Assembly (NCBI RefSeq): GCF_009708175.1
Contig: NZ_WMBB01000009.1
Location: 186,001-250,000, forward strand
Length of the DNA: 64,000 bases
Direction of reading: 5' to 3'
Source of the DNA: Nocardia aurantiaca
GTDB lineage: Bacteria > Actinomycetota > Actinomycetes > Mycobacteriales > Mycobacteriaceae
The first letter of the stretch is position 1. Each line of letters starts with the position of its first letter. Positions 34,940 to 43,978 of the stretch are shown piece by piece. The notes beneath the pieces are model-generated. The model had not been told where the DNA came from. It ran no database searches and worked only from the letters and a program-made list of their open reading frames with translations. Made by a program: the position numbers and the translations under genes.

Positions 34940-35782
34940 CTACCGGAACATCTCCACATGCTCGGCGGCCCACTCCCGGACATTGCGGGCCGGGCGTCCG
35001 GTCAGGTCCGCGACGGTCGTGGTGACCAGGTCCGAGCGCGGCCGGAACTCGGCCATCGACAGCAGTGATTCGATCAATCGCGGGGACAGTCCGGCCGCGG
35101 TCATCGACTCCCGCGCCACGTCCAAGGGCAGCGCCTCGAACCGCAGCGGGCGGCCCAGCGCCGCGCCGATCGCCGCCACCTGGTCCGCGCGGCCGACCAC
35201 TCGCGGTCCCGTCGCGAGGTATGTACGCCACGTGTGCGAATGATCGGTGAGCAGCCGTGCCGCGACCGCCGCGATATCGCCCTCATGCACCACCGCGGTC
35301 GGGGCGACCTCGGTCCCGCAGACTACGTCACCCGCGCGGATCTGCCCGGCCCAGCCCAGGGCGTTGGAGGCGATGGTGTCCGCGCGCAGCTTCGTCCACG
35401 GTAGTCCGGACGCCTCGATCAGCGCCTCCATCTCGGCGTGCAGTTGCGGAATCAGATCCGACTGGGGCCCTTGGTCATTCACCGTCGTGGAGGAGAGATA
35501 CACGACGCGCTGAGTGTGCTCGCCGAGCACCTTCAGCACCTGCGTCGCGCCCTCGACGCCGTGGAACGGCCACACCAGGAATACCGAGTCGACCCCCTCC
35601 ACGGCCGTTGTCAGCGACTCGGGCTGGGCCAGATCCCCGCGCACCACCTCGACCCCGCGCGGGAGGACGGCGGTCTCCGGATTTCGAGCCAGGGCTCGTG
35701 TCTCGACCCCTTCCGCGACCAGTTGGGCGGCCACCCGCCGTCCGACGTTTCCTGTCGCGCCTACCACGAGAACTCGTTTCAC
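34940..35782 (-). CDS. NmrA-like NAD(P)-binding oxidoreductase
   Basis: 280 aa. The N-terminal Rossmann motif VLVVGATGNVGRRVAAQL is followed by an atypical SDR fold without the YxxxK catalytic pair, typical of NmrA/quinone-reductase-like proteins (VVYLSSTTVNDQG, PWTKLRADTI). Upstream neighbour of the LLM oxidoreductase on the same strand, 47 bp apart; the two could be one transcript. Confidence 0.85.
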   Translation of the reverse strand: MKRVLVVGATGNVGRRVAAQLVAEGVETRALARNPETAVLPRGVEVVRGDLAQPESLTTAVEGVDSVFLVWPFHGVEGATQVLKVLGEHTQRVVYLSSTTVNDQGPQSDLIPQLHAEMEALIEASGLPWTKLRADTIASNALGWAGQIRAGDVVCGTEVAPTAVVHEGDIAAVAARLLTDHSHTWRTYLATGPRVVGRADQVAAIGAALGRPLRFEALPLDVARESMTAAGLSPRLIESLLSMAEFRPRSDLVTTTVADLTGRPARNVREWAAEHVEMFR

Positions 35783-35926
35783 TCCTTCGAAAACCCGCCA
35801 TGACCGGGCGGAATTTCCGAATTGCCGAGATGTCTATGGTGGCCCAGCTCACATCGCGATCCATCCTCCCAGGTCGCGAAGATCGGGTCAGGTGACCCTT
35901 ACTGGAATGGGGGATGGAATTCCGTC

Positions 35927-35941
35927 ACACTGATGTTGTGA
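35927..35941. promoter_or_regulatory. SufR-type operator
   Basis: ACACT-GATGT-TGTGA, an exact match to the ACACT-N5-TGTGA palindrome that I recall for M. tuberculosis SufR. It lies at the very start of the sufR frame, ahead of the whole suf operon. Confidence 0.8.
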
Positions 35942-36756
35942 AAACCGTGGGTTTGCGGAATGCGCAACAGACCGGGCACCAGCACGAGGGTGCCCGGTCC
36001 GTTGTCGTGCCCGGGCCGGCGGGCGAGGGACACACCCGGGAAGCCGTCATCAAGCTGCTGCTGGAGGAGGGCCCGATCACCGCGACCGCCATCGGCGAGC
36101 GGCTCGGCCTGAGCCCGGCGGGCGTGCGCCGACACCTGGACGCGCTCATCGAATCGGGCGAGGCCCGGGCGACGCGCTCCGCGCCGTGGCAGCAGAAGGG
36201 CCGCGGCCGTCCCGCCAAGCAGTTTCAGCTGACGGCCACCGGCCGTGGCCGCCTGGGGCACGCCTACGACGACCTCGCCGGGGCCGCCATGCGGCAGCTA
36301 CGGGAGATCGGCGGCGATCAGGCCATCACCGATTTCGCGCGCAAGCGGGTACGGACCATCGTGTCCGGGGTCGGCGAGCTCGCCGCGCACACCCCGACCG
36401 AGACCGAGGCCAAGGCGGAGGAGATCGCGGAAGCGTTCAGCGACGCCGGATTCGCGGCCTCGACCCGGAAAGTTGGTGCGGGCGTGCAGATCTGCCAGCA
36501 TCACTGCCCGGTCTCGCATGTCGCCGAGGAGTTTCCGGAGCTGTGCGCGGCCGAACTCGAAGCCTTCCGAGAGATTCTCGGTACCCATGTGCAGCGGCTG
36601 GCGACCATCGCCAACGGCGACTGCGCCTGCACCACGCACGTTCCGCTGGTCGCATTGCCTCCCAAAACGAATACCGCCCAAAAGAATTCCGCATCGACCC
36701 CCGTCGTGCAGCCCGCAACGACTTCTACTCATGACTCCGGAAGGAGTGCCGAATGA
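35938..36756 (+). CDS. sufR: SufR, iron-sulfur-responsive repressor of the suf operon
   Basis: About 272 aa. The N-terminal winged helix is VIKLLLEEGPITATAIGERL followed by GLSPAGVRRHLDALIESGEA. The C-terminal cluster-binding region shows VQICQHHCPVSH, then EEFPELCAAE and GDCACTTHVP, supplying the cysteines for a 4Fe-4S cluster. Start unresolved: ATG 35914, GTG 35938 and GTG 36007 are in frame, none has a good Shine-Dalgarno, and the first two touch the operator. The stop overlaps sufB (ATGA). Confidence 0.92.
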   Translation: MKTVGLRNAQQTGHQHEGARSVVVPGPAGEGHTREAVIKLLLEEGPITATAIGERLGLSPAGVRRHLDALIESGEARATRSAPWQQKGRGRPAKQFQLTATGRGRLGHAYDDLAGAAMRQLREIGGDQAITDFARKRVRTIVSGVGELAAHTPTETEAKAEEIAEAFSDAGFAASTRKVGAGVQICQHHCPVSHVAEEFPELCAAELEAFREILGTHVQRLATIANGDCACTTHVPLVALPPKTNTAQKNSASTPVVQPATTSTHDSGRSAE

Positions 36757-38213
36757 CGACGACCGCCGCGGCGAGCCGCGAATCTGGTTCTGCCCATGTT
36801 CCGCCTCTCTCCCAGGAAGAGGCCATCGCCTCCCTGGGCACCTACGAGTACGGCTGGGCCGACAAGGATGTCGCCGGTGCCAGTGCCAAGCGGGGCCTGT
36901 CCGAGGAGGTCGTGCGCGACATCTCGGCCAAGAAGAACGAGCCCGAGTGGATGCTCGACTTCCGCCTCAAGGCACTGCGCATCTTCGACAAGAAGCCGAT
37001 GCCGAGCTGGGGATCCAACCTCGAGGGCATCGACTTCGACAACATCAAGTACTTCGTGCGGTCCAGCGAGAAGCAGGCCGCGTCCTGGGAAGAGCTGCCC
37101 GAGGACATCAAGAACACCTACGACAAGCTGGGCATCCCGGAGGCGGAGAAGCAGCGCCTCGTCGCCGGTGTCGCCGCGCAGTACGAGTCCGAGGTGGTCT
37201 ACCACTCCATCCGTGAGGACCTGGAGAAGCAGGGCGTCATCTTCCTCGACACCGACACCGGTCTCAAGGAGCACCCCGAGCTGTTCCAGAAGTACTTCGG
37301 CTCGGTCATCCCCTCGGGTGACAACAAGTTCTCCGCCCTGAATTCCGCGGTGTGGTCGGGTGGTTCGTTCATCTACGTGCCGCCGGGCGTGCACGTGGAC
37401 ATCCCGCTGCAGGCGTACTTCCGCATCAACACCGAGAACATGGGTCAGTTCGAGCGGACGCTGATCATCGTCGACGAGGACGCCTACGTCCACTACGTCG
37501 AGGGTTGTACCGCGCCGATCTACAGCTCGGACTCGCTGCACTCCGCGGTGGTCGAGATCGTCGTGAAGAAGGGCGGCCGCTGCCGCTACACCACCATCCA
37601 GAACTGGTCGAACAACGTCTACAACCTGGTGACCAAGCGCGCCAAGGCCGAGGCGGGCGCGACCATGGAGTGGGTCGACGGCAATATCGGCTCCAAGGTC
37701 ACCATGAAGTACCCGGCCGTGTGGATGACCGGCGAGTACGCCAAGGGCGAGGTGCTCTCCATCGCGTTCGCCGGTGCCGGACAGCACCAGGACACCGGTG
37801 CGAAGATGCTGCACCTGGCGCCGCACACCTCCTCGACCATCATCTCCAAGTCGGTGGCCCGCGGTGGCGGTCGTGCCTCGTACCGCGGCCTGGTGCAGGT
37901 CAACAAGGGTTCGAACGGCTCGAAGTCGACCGTCAAGTGTGATGCGCTGCTGGTGGACAATATCTCTCGCTCCGACACCTATCCCTACGTCGACATCCGT
38001 GAGGACGACGTGACCATGGGCCACGAGGCCACCGTCTCCAAGGTGTCCGAGGACCAGCTGTTCTACCTCATGAGCCGCGGCCTCACCGAGGACGAGGCCA
38101 TGGCCATGGTGGTGCGCGGCTTCGTGGAGCCCATCGCCAAGGAGCTCCCGATGGAGTACGCGCTGGAGCTCAACCGCCTGATCGAACTGCAGATGGAAGG
38201 AGCCGTCGGCTGA
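36753..38213 (+). CDS. sufB: SufB, scaffold subunit of the SufBCD complex
   Basis: 486 aa, the normal intein-free length. SufB assembles nascent Fe-S clusters with SufC and SufD. Visible are FDNIKYFVRSSEKQAASWEE, the beta-helix core, and the C-terminal SRSDTYPYVDIREDDVTMGH. Cys252 in YVEGCTAPIYSS is the position where mycobacterial SufB carries an intein; none is present here. The start overlaps sufR, and the stop overlaps sufD by one base (TGATG). Confidence 0.97.
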   Translation: MTTTAAASRESGSAHVPPLSQEEAIASLGTYEYGWADKDVAGASAKRGLSEEVVRDISAKKNEPEWMLDFRLKALRIFDKKPMPSWGSNLEGIDFDNIKYFVRSSEKQAASWEELPEDIKNTYDKLGIPEAEKQRLVAGVAAQYESEVVYHSIREDLEKQGVIFLDTDTGLKEHPELFQKYFGSVIPSGDNKFSALNSAVWSGGSFIYVPPGVHVDIPLQAYFRINTENMGQFERTLIIVDEDAYVHYVEGCTAPIYSSDSLHSAVVEIVVKKGGRCRYTTIQNWSNNVYNLVTKRAKAEAGATMEWVDGNIGSKVTMKYPAVWMTGEYAKGEVLSIAFAGAGQHQDTGAKMLHLAPHTSSTIISKSVARGGGRASYRGLVQVNKGSNGSKSTVKCDALLVDNISRSDTYPYVDIREDDVTMGHEATVSKVSEDQLFYLMSRGLTEDEAMAMVVRGFVEPIAKELPMEYALELNRLIELQMEGAVG

Positions 38214-39391
38214 TGACGGTCGAGAATGTTGCCGTTGCGGCCGAGGGTCGTGTCCCGGCGCTGAACAAGGGTGAGGTCTTCGCGTCATTCGACGTGAACG
38301 CTTTCGAGGTGCCGTCCGGGCACGACGAGGCGTGGCGCTTCACTCCGTTGCGTCGCCTGCGTGGTCTGCACGACGGCACCGCCGTGTGCGATGGCCAGGC
38401 GGTCGTCGAGGCGAACGGCGTCGAAGGCGTGACGGTGGAGACCGTCGGCCGCGACGACGCCCGCCTCGGCGTGGCCGGTACACCCACCGATCGCGTTGCC
38501 GCGCAGGCGTACTCGGGTTTCGAGCAGGCGACCATCGTGTCCGTCGGCGCGGAAACCGAAGTGGCCGAACCGGTCACCGTGACCGTTACCGGTCCGGGCG
38601 AGGCCAAGACCGCTTACGGGCACATTCAGATCCGCCTGGGCAACTTCGCCGTCGCGAACGTGATCATCGACCAGCGCGGCAGCGGAACCTACGCCGAGAA
38701 CGTGGAATTCGTGCTCGGTGACTCCGCGCGCCTGAACGTGGTCGTCATCCAGGACTGGGCCGACGACGCCGTGCACGCCACCGCGCACCATGCGCTGCTG
38801 GGCCGCGACGCCACCCTGCGCCACACCAACATCACCCTCGGCGGTGACCTGGTGCGTCTGACCGCGACCGTCCGGTACGACGGTCCTGGTGGCGACGCCG
38901 AACTGCTGGGCCTGTACTTCGCCGATGACGGCCAGCACTTCGAGCAGCGCCTGCTGGTCGATCACGCTGTCCCGCACTGCAAGTCGAACGTCATGTACAA
39001 GGGTGCACTGCAGGGCGATCCGACCTCGTCCAAGCCCGACGCGCACACCGTGTGGGTGGGCGATGTGCTCATCCGCGCCGCGGCCGAGGGCACCGACACT
39101 TTCGAGCTCAACCGCAATCTGGTGCTCACCGATGGCGCGCGCGCCGACTCGGTGCCGAACCTGGAGATCGAGACCGGCGAGATCGTCGGGGCCGGACATG
39201 CCTCGGCCACCGGTCGTTTCGATGATGAGCAGCTGTTCTACCTGCGCTCGCGCGGTATTCCGGAGGATGCCGCCCGCCGTCTCGTCGTGCGTGGCTTCTT
39301 CTTCGAGATCATTCAGAAGATCGCGGTCCCCGAGGTCCGGGAGCGGCTCGAGGCTGCCATCGAGGCCGAGCTCGCCGCTGTCGGCGCCTAG
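38213..39391 (+). CDS. sufD: SufD, FeS assembly protein
   Basis: 392-aa partner of SufB and SufC. It shares the C-terminal beta-helix family fold with SufB: HCKSNVMYKGALQGDPTSSK, then GHASATGRFDDEQLFYLRSR and a terminal helical region GFFFEIIQKI. A one-base overlap with sufB and a 60-bp gap before sufC place it within the operon. Confidence 0.96.
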   Translation: MTVENVAVAAEGRVPALNKGEVFASFDVNAFEVPSGHDEAWRFTPLRRLRGLHDGTAVCDGQAVVEANGVEGVTVETVGRDDARLGVAGTPTDRVAAQAYSGFEQATIVSVGAETEVAEPVTVTVTGPGEAKTAYGHIQIRLGNFAVANVIIDQRGSGTYAENVEFVLGDSARLNVVVIQDWADDAVHATAHHALLGRDATLRHTNITLGGDLVRLTATVRYDGPGGDAELLGLYFADDGQHFEQRLLVDHAVPHCKSNVMYKGALQGDPTSSKPDAHTVWVGDVLIRAAAEGTDTFELNRNLVLTDGARADSVPNLEIETGEIVGAGHASATGRFDDEQLFYLRSRGIPEDAARRLVVRGFFFEIIQKIAVPEVRERLEAAIEAELAAVGA

Positions 39392-39451
39392 CGGCGGCCG
39401 TTGCCGGATCACACAGGCATTACTTCCCACCCGCAAAGGAATTCGAATTCG

Positions 39452-40225
39452 ATGACCACCCTGGAAATCAAGGACCTGCACGTCGAGGTCGCCAACCCGG
39501 ACGAGAGCGCCGAACCCATCAAGATCCTCAAGGGCGTCAACCTGACCGTGAAGTCGGGCGAGACCCACGCGATCATGGGCCCCAACGGCTCCGGCAAGTC
39601 GACCCTGTCCTACGCCATCGCCGGGCACCCCAAGTACACCGTCACCCAGGGCTCGATCACCCTCGACGGCGAGAATGTGCTGGAGATGTCGGTCGACGAG
39701 CGCGCGCGTGCGGGCCTGTTCCTGGCCATGCAGTACCCGGTCGAGGTTCCGGGCGTCTCGGTTTCGAACTTCCTGCGCACCGCTGCCACCGCCGTCCGCG
39801 GCGAGGCGCCGAAGCTGCGCACCTGGGTGAAGGAAGTCAAGGAGGGCATGGCCGAGCTGGAGATCGATCCGGCCTTCGGCGAGCGTTCGGTCAACGAGGG
39901 CTTCTCCGGCGGTGAGAAGAAGCGCCAGGAGATCCTGCAGCTGAGCCTGCTCAAGCCGAAGATCGCCATCCTCGACGAGACCGACTCGGGTTTGGACGTG
40001 GACGCGCTGCGGATTGTTTCCGAGGGCGTGAACCGTTACAAGGAGCGGGAGAACGGCGGCATCCTGCTGATCACCCACTACACCCGCATCCTGCGCTACA
40101 TCCGGCCGGACTTCGTTCACGTGTTCGTGAACGGCCGCATCGTGGCCGAGGGCGGCTCCGAGCTGGCCGAGGAACTCGACGCGAATGGCTACGTGCGCTT
40201 CACCTCTGCTTCCGTAGGAGCCTGA
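39452..40225 (+). CDS. sufC: SufC, ATPase of the SufBCD complex
   Basis: 257-aa ABC-type ATPase energising Fe-S assembly. Walker A is MGPNGSGKSTLSYAIAG, the signature is NEGFSGGEKKRQEILQ, and Walker B is PKIAILDETDSGLD, with the Glu-Thr-Asp variation usual in SufC. The ATG at 39452 is preferred over 39401; AAAGGA lies upstream. The stop abuts the sufS start with no gap. Confidence 0.97.
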   Translation: MTTLEIKDLHVEVANPDESAEPIKILKGVNLTVKSGETHAIMGPNGSGKSTLSYAIAGHPKYTVTQGSITLDGENVLEMSVDERARAGLFLAMQYPVEVPGVSVSNFLRTAATAVRGEAPKLRTWVKEVKEGMAELEIDPAFGERSVNEGFSGGEKKRQEILQLSLLKPKIAILDETDSGLDVDALRIVSEGVNRYKERENGGILLITHYTRILRYIRPDFVHVFVNGRIVAEGGSELAEELDANGYVRFTSASVGA

Positions 40226-41479
40226 ATGACCAGCACCGTGGGGACTCTCGACGTCGCTCGGATCCGGGCCGACTTCCCGATCCTGAGCCGGACCGTGCGC
40301 GACGGAAAACCGTTGGCGTACTTGGATTCCGGCGCGACGTCGCAACGTCCGCTGCAGGTGCTCGACGCCGAGCGGGAATTCCTGCTCGAACACAACGCGG
40401 CCGTGCATCGCAGCGCGCACCAGCTCGCCGAGGAGGCCAATGAGGCCTACGAGGCGGCGCGCGTGGTGATCGCGGCGTTCGTCGGCGTCGGCGCGGACGA
40501 GATCGTGTACACCAAGAACGCGACCGAGTCGCTGAACCTGGTGGCCTATGCCTTCTCCGACGACCGATTCCCGTACCGCGTCGGGCCCGGCGACGAGATC
40601 GTCATCACCGAACTCGAGCACCACGCGAATCTGGTGCCGTGGCAGGAGTTGGCGCGGCGTACCGGCGCGACGCTGAAGTGGTACGGCGTCACCGACGACG
40701 GCCGTATCGACCTGGATTCGCTGGAGCTGTCGCCCGCCACCAAGGTGGTCGCCTTCACCCACCAGTCCAATGTGACCGGCGCGGTCGCGGATGTCGCCGA
40801 ACTGGTGCGCCGCGCGAAGGAGGTCGGCGCGATCGTGGTGCTGGATGCCTGCCAGTCGGTGCCGCATATGGACGTGGACTTCAAGGCGCTGGGTGTCGAC
40901 TTCGCCGCCTTCTCCGGCCACAAGATGCTGGGTCCCTCGGGCGTCGGCATCCTGTACGGCCGGCGCGAGCTGCTCGAGGACACCCCGCCGTTCATCACCG
41001 GCGGGTCCATGATCGAGACCGTCTACATGGACCACTCGACCTTCGCCCCGCCGCCGCAGCGGTTCGAGGCGGGCTCGCAGATGATCTCGCAGGTCGTCGG
41101 ATTGGGCGCTGCCGTCAAGTATCTCAGTAATATCGGGATGGAAGCCGTTGCGGCGCATGAGCACACGCTCATCGGCGCGGCCCTCGAGGGCCTGGGCGCC
41201 ATCGACGGGGTCCGCATCATCGGCCCGACCGAGAACGTGAACCGCGGCGGCGCGGTGTCGTTCGTGGTGGACGGCATCCATGCCCACGATGTCGGCCAGA
41301 TCCTCGACGACCAGGGCGTCGCCATCCGCGTCGGCCACCACTGCGCGTGGCCGCTGCACCGGCGCTTCGGGGTCGCCGCCACCGCCCGGGCCTCCTTCGC
41401 GCTGTACAACACCGTGGACGAGGTCGATCAGCTGGTGGCCGCGGTGCGGAAGGCCCAGAGCTTCTTCGGAGTTGCATAG
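40226..41479 (+). CDS. sufS: SufS cysteine desulfurase
   Basis: PLP enzyme taking sulfur from cysteine for cluster assembly. 417 aa, type II desulfurase. The PLP lysine is Lys233 in FSGHKMLGPSGVG, the catalytic Cys373 is in RVGHHCAWPLHRR, and the substrate segment ITELEHHANLVPWQ is present. It works with SufU, the next gene 3 bp downstream. Confidence 0.97.
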   Translation: MTSTVGTLDVARIRADFPILSRTVRDGKPLAYLDSGATSQRPLQVLDAEREFLLEHNAAVHRSAHQLAEEANEAYEAARVVIAAFVGVGADEIVYTKNATESLNLVAYAFSDDRFPYRVGPGDEIVITELEHHANLVPWQELARRTGATLKWYGVTDDGRIDLDSLELSPATKVVAFTHQSNVTGAVADVAELVRRAKEVGAIVVLDACQSVPHMDVDFKALGVDFAAFSGHKMLGPSGVGILYGRRELLEDTPPFITGGSMIETVYMDHSTFAPPPQRFEAGSQMISQVVGLGAAVKYLSNIGMEAVAAHEHTLIGAALEGLGAIDGVRIIGPTENVNRGGAVSFVVDGIHAHDVGQILDDQGVAIRVGHHCAWPLHRRFGVAATARASFALYNTVDEVDQLVAAVRKAQSFFGVA

Positions 41480-41482
41480 ACC

Positions 41483-41956
41483 ATGCGCATGGAGCAGATG
41501 TACCAGGAAGTCATCCTGGACCACTACAAGCACCCGCACCACCGAGGGCTGCGCGAGCCCTTCGCCGCCGAGGTGCACCACGTCAACCCGACCTGTGGTG
41601 ACGAGGTGACGCTGCGCGTGCACATCGACGCCAATGGCGACGTCGAAGACGTGTCCTACGACGGCCAGGGTTGCTCGATCAGCCAGGCGTCCACCTCGGT
41701 GCTCACCGACCAGGTCATCGGCCTGCCGGTGCAGCAGGCGTTGAAGGTGGTCGAGGCGTTCGACGAAATGATCACCAGCCGCGGCACCCTCGAGGGTGAC
41801 GAGGACGTCATCGGTGACGGCATCGCCTTCGCCGGTGTCTCGAAATACCCCGCCCGCGTGAAGTGTGCCCTGCTGGGCTGGATGGCGTTCAAGGACGCCG
41901 TGGTGCGGATAGCCTCGGCCGAGGAAGCCAAGAAGACGATGGGCAACGGGGAGTAG
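41483..41956 (+). CDS. sufU: SufU sulfur-transfer protein
   Basis: 157-aa zinc-dependent sulfurtransferase that accepts persulfide sulfur from SufS. The zinc/sulfur ligands are Cys38 and Asp40 (NPTCGDEV), Cys64 (GQGCSIS) and Cys128 (RVKCALLG). It contains the Gram-positive insert around GDEDVIGDGIAFAGV. Short linkers to sufS and to the MIP18-type gene indicate one transcript. Confidence 0.96.
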   Translation: MRMEQMYQEVILDHYKHPHHRGLREPFAAEVHHVNPTCGDEVTLRVHIDANGDVEDVSYDGQGCSISQASTSVLTDQVIGLPVQQALKVVEAFDEMITSRGTLEGDEDVIGDGIAFAGVSKYPARVKCALLGWMAFKDAVVRIASAEEAKKTMGNGE

Positions 41957-41958
41957 AG

Positions 41959-42315
41959 ATGAGCGAAACCGACCAGCAGGCCCGGGAACTGACCCCCGAG
42001 GAGATCCAGCACCTCGAGGACATGGAAGAGGCGATGCGCGACGTCGTCGACCCCGAGCTCGGCATCAATGTCGTCGACCTCGGCCTGGTCTACGGCATGA
42101 CCTTCGAGGACGGCATCGCCAAACTCGACATGACCCTGACCTCCCCGGCCTGCCCCCTGACCGACGTCATCGAGGACCAGTCCCGCAACGCCCTCGTGCG
42201 TTCCGGCCTGGCCGAAGACCTCCAGATCAACTGGGTCTGGATGCCGCCGTGGGGTCCGGACAAGATCACCGACGACGGTCGCGAACAGCTGCGCGCCCTC
42301 GGCTTCACGGTCTAG
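41959..42315 (+). CDS. sufT: SufT-like metal-sulfur cluster assembly factor (MIP18/DUF59 family)
   Basis: 118 aa. The MIP18 core VVDPELGINVVDLGLVYGM is followed by the conserved cysteine in TLTSPACPLTDVI and the C-terminal WVWMPPWGPDKITDDGRE. SufT-type proteins help deliver or mature Fe-S clusters. Two-base gap after sufU; last gene before a strong terminator. Confidence 0.93.
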   Translation: MSETDQQARELTPEEIQHLEDMEEAMRDVVDPELGINVVDLGLVYGMTFEDGIAKLDMTLTSPACPLTDVIEDQSRNALVRSGLAEDLQINWVWMPPWGPDKITDDGREQLRALGFTV

Positions 42316-42326
42316 CAAGCCCTTTC

Positions 42327-42371
42327 ACGGTGCGGACCGATCCGACACGGATCGGTCCGCACCGTCGTTTT
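42327..42371 (+). terminator. Intrinsic terminator of the suf operon
   Basis: Perfect 18-bp stem (ACGGTGCGGACCGATCCG and its complement) with a 3-base loop, followed by CGTTTT. It begins 12 bp after the sufT stop. Confidence 0.92.
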
Positions 42372-42710
42372 GTCAGGGGCGTCGATCATTCGGATCGTCG
42401 GTACCCCTGTGAGGGAGCCAGGCCCGGCAGCCCGGCAGGGAGTGGTCCCCACGGATCCGAACGGTGCGAGACGTCGCGACCCGCCGGCCGAATATCGGCT
42501 ACTGGAAACCTCATCGGCCGATTCGGCCCTTCCGTGAGATGGCGCGCGACGTGTGGCGCGTCGGCGATCGGCTGACCTGGCTAGAGCCGGGGTGGGCGAT
42601 CGCGGCCATCGCGCGTTCGTTGGTCAGGTCGCGGGAGTGGCTACGGTACTTTCGGAAGGAGCGTGACGGCCTGGTGTGCTTCCGCTACTGGGGCGGACCG
42701 TCCTCGGGGA
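42372..42710. other. Gap between suf terminator and the ADP-ribosylglycohydrolase gene
   Basis: About 340 bp. One plus-strand frame from 42464 is open into the next gene, but it is Arg/Trp-rich, has no recognisable domain and lies antisense to the following gene, so I do not call it. Confidence 0.5.
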
Positions 42711-43799
42711 TCAGTCGCCGAGGACGGTATCGAGTGGGTAGCGGTCCGCCAGGGTGGTGCGGTCGTTGTAGAAGAAGTTGAGGACGAGATCGTCTGCGAC
42801 TTGGAACAATTCGTCGCGGCCCTCCACGACGGCGACCCAGTCCATGGGGAGGGCGTTCAGGCCGTGCGCGGCGCCGATGAGATTGCCCGCCACCGCACCG
42901 GTGGAGTCGGAGTCGCCGGAGTGGTTGACGGACAGGAGAAGTCCGGCGCGGATGTCGGCGGTTCGGTAGGTGTGCAGGGCGCAGTAGACGGCGATGGCGA
43001 GGCATTCCTCGGCGGTCCAGCCCGCGCCGATCAGCTGGAGTCGCTCGGGCGTGGGGTCGCCCAGGTGGGCGATGGCCAGGGCCGAGGTCAAGGCGGTGAC
43101 CGTTTCGGCGCTCGCGGGCATGGTGGCGAGGCGGGCGATGGTGTCGCGCACCGCGATCGGCAGATCGGCGCCCGCCAGGACGGCGTCGATGATCAGGGCG
43201 AAGGCGCCTGCGGCGAGGTAGGCGGTGGGGTGGCCGTGGGTGAGTTGGGCGCAGCGCATGGCGGAGTGGAAGGCGCGGTCGGGGCCGAATCCGGCCAGAC
43301 CGAACGGGGCCGAGCGCATGACGGTGCCGCAGCCCTTCGACTTCGGGTTCACCGGGCCGGGTTCGCCGAACTCCAGAGCCGGTTGATACCCGTCGGCTTG
43401 GCGCCGCAGGCCGGTCATGCAGGCGTTGCCGGGAGAGCGCATGGCGTAGAGGAATCGGTGTCCCGCGAGCCAGCCATCGGCATCGGGGCCCGGGCGATCC
43501 TGCCGCTGGGTGTCCCACCAGCGCAGGTAGGCGCGGCGCAGCACCGGTGCGGCGTCCGCGCCCGGCGGACAGCGCAGCAGACCCTCGGCGGTGAACAACG
43601 TCATCTGCGTGTCATCGGTGATCTGCTGCGGTGCTTCCGGAACCGGGCCCGGGAGGAACCCGGTGATGCCCGCCGCCCCATATCGCGTCCGGATCTGCTC
43701 GAGCGACAAGAACTCGATCGGCCACCCCAACGCGTCCCCGATCGCCCCGCCCAGCATTGCCCCGCGCACCCGGTCGAACAGCTTCTCGTGATCTTGCAC
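42711..43799 (-). CDS. ADP-ribosylglycohydrolase family protein
   Basis: About 362 aa, related to ARH3/DraG, which hydrolyse ADP-ribose from proteins, nucleic acids or O-acetyl-ADP-ribose. Motifs: RVRGAMLGGAIGDALGWPIE, the metal-binding TDDTQMTLFTAEGLL, and the C-terminal NHSGDSDSTGAVAGNLIGA. The GTG at 43799 (VQDHEKLFDRV) is chosen; a longer frame extends upstream without family similarity. Divergent from a LexA-type repressor, which hints at a stress-linked role. Confidence 0.9.
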   Translation of the reverse strand: MQDHEKLFDRVRGAMLGGAIGDALGWPIEFLSLEQIRTRYGAAGITGFLPGPVPEAPQQITDDTQMTLFTAEGLLRCPPGADAAPVLRRAYLRWWDTQRQDRPGPDADGWLAGHRFLYAMRSPGNACMTGLRRQADGYQPALEFGEPGPVNPKSKGCGTVMRSAPFGLAGFGPDRAFHSAMRCAQLTHGHPTAYLAAGAFALIIDAVLAGADLPIAVRDTIARLATMPASAETVTALTSALAIAHLGDPTPERLQLIGAGWTAEECLAIAVYCALHTYRTADIRAGLLLSVNHSGDSDSTGAVAGNLIGAAHGLNALPMDWVAVVEGRDELFQVADDLVLNFFYNDRTTLADRYPLDTVLGD

Positions 43800-43881
43800 G
43801 CCACCCACCCTATGCGTGCGGGTAGGTGGGAGCCGTTGTGCGAGACCGCGTCCTCGCCGGTCCCAGCTGTGACCCACCGAC

Positions 43882-43904
43882 GCCCGAGCCTGGAGGGCTC
43901 GGGC
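43882..43904. promoter_or_regulatory. Hairpin upstream of the lexA-like gene
   Basis: GCCCGAGCC / GGCTCGGGC, a perfect 9-bp stem with a 5-base loop, in the divergent region. It could be a transcript hairpin or a protein-binding site. No T-run follows. Confidence 0.4.
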
Positions 43905-43916
43905 ATCGCCGGTGGT

Positions 43917-43959
43917 GACCGGGCATGGCACGGCCGGTCGTGACCGGAAACAACCGGTC
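43917..43959. promoter_or_regulatory. Cluster of GACCGG/CCGGTC half-sites upstream of the lexA-like gene
   Basis: Four alternating half-sites: GACCGG 43917-43922, CCGGTC 43934-43939, GACCGG 43942-43947 and CCGGTC 43954-43959, with a fifth CCGGTC at 43857-43862. The last pair forms GACCGG-N6-CCGGTC, ending 20 bp before the GTG start. No classic actinobacterial SOS box (TCGAAC-N4-GTTCGA) is present, so these are candidate operators for this divergent LexA. Confidence 0.45.
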
Positions 43960-43978
43960 GGGCTCGTAGGATCCTCCG

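Noticed and set aside
42464..42781. Plus-strand ORF rich in Trp and Arg
   Set aside because: It overlaps the 3' end of the ADP-ribosylglycohydrolase gene antisense, has no ribosome site and no family.
43800..43978. Standard SOS box upstream of the lexA-like gene
   Set aside because: No TCGAAC-N4-GTTCGA or close variant is present; only GACCGG-type half-sites were found.
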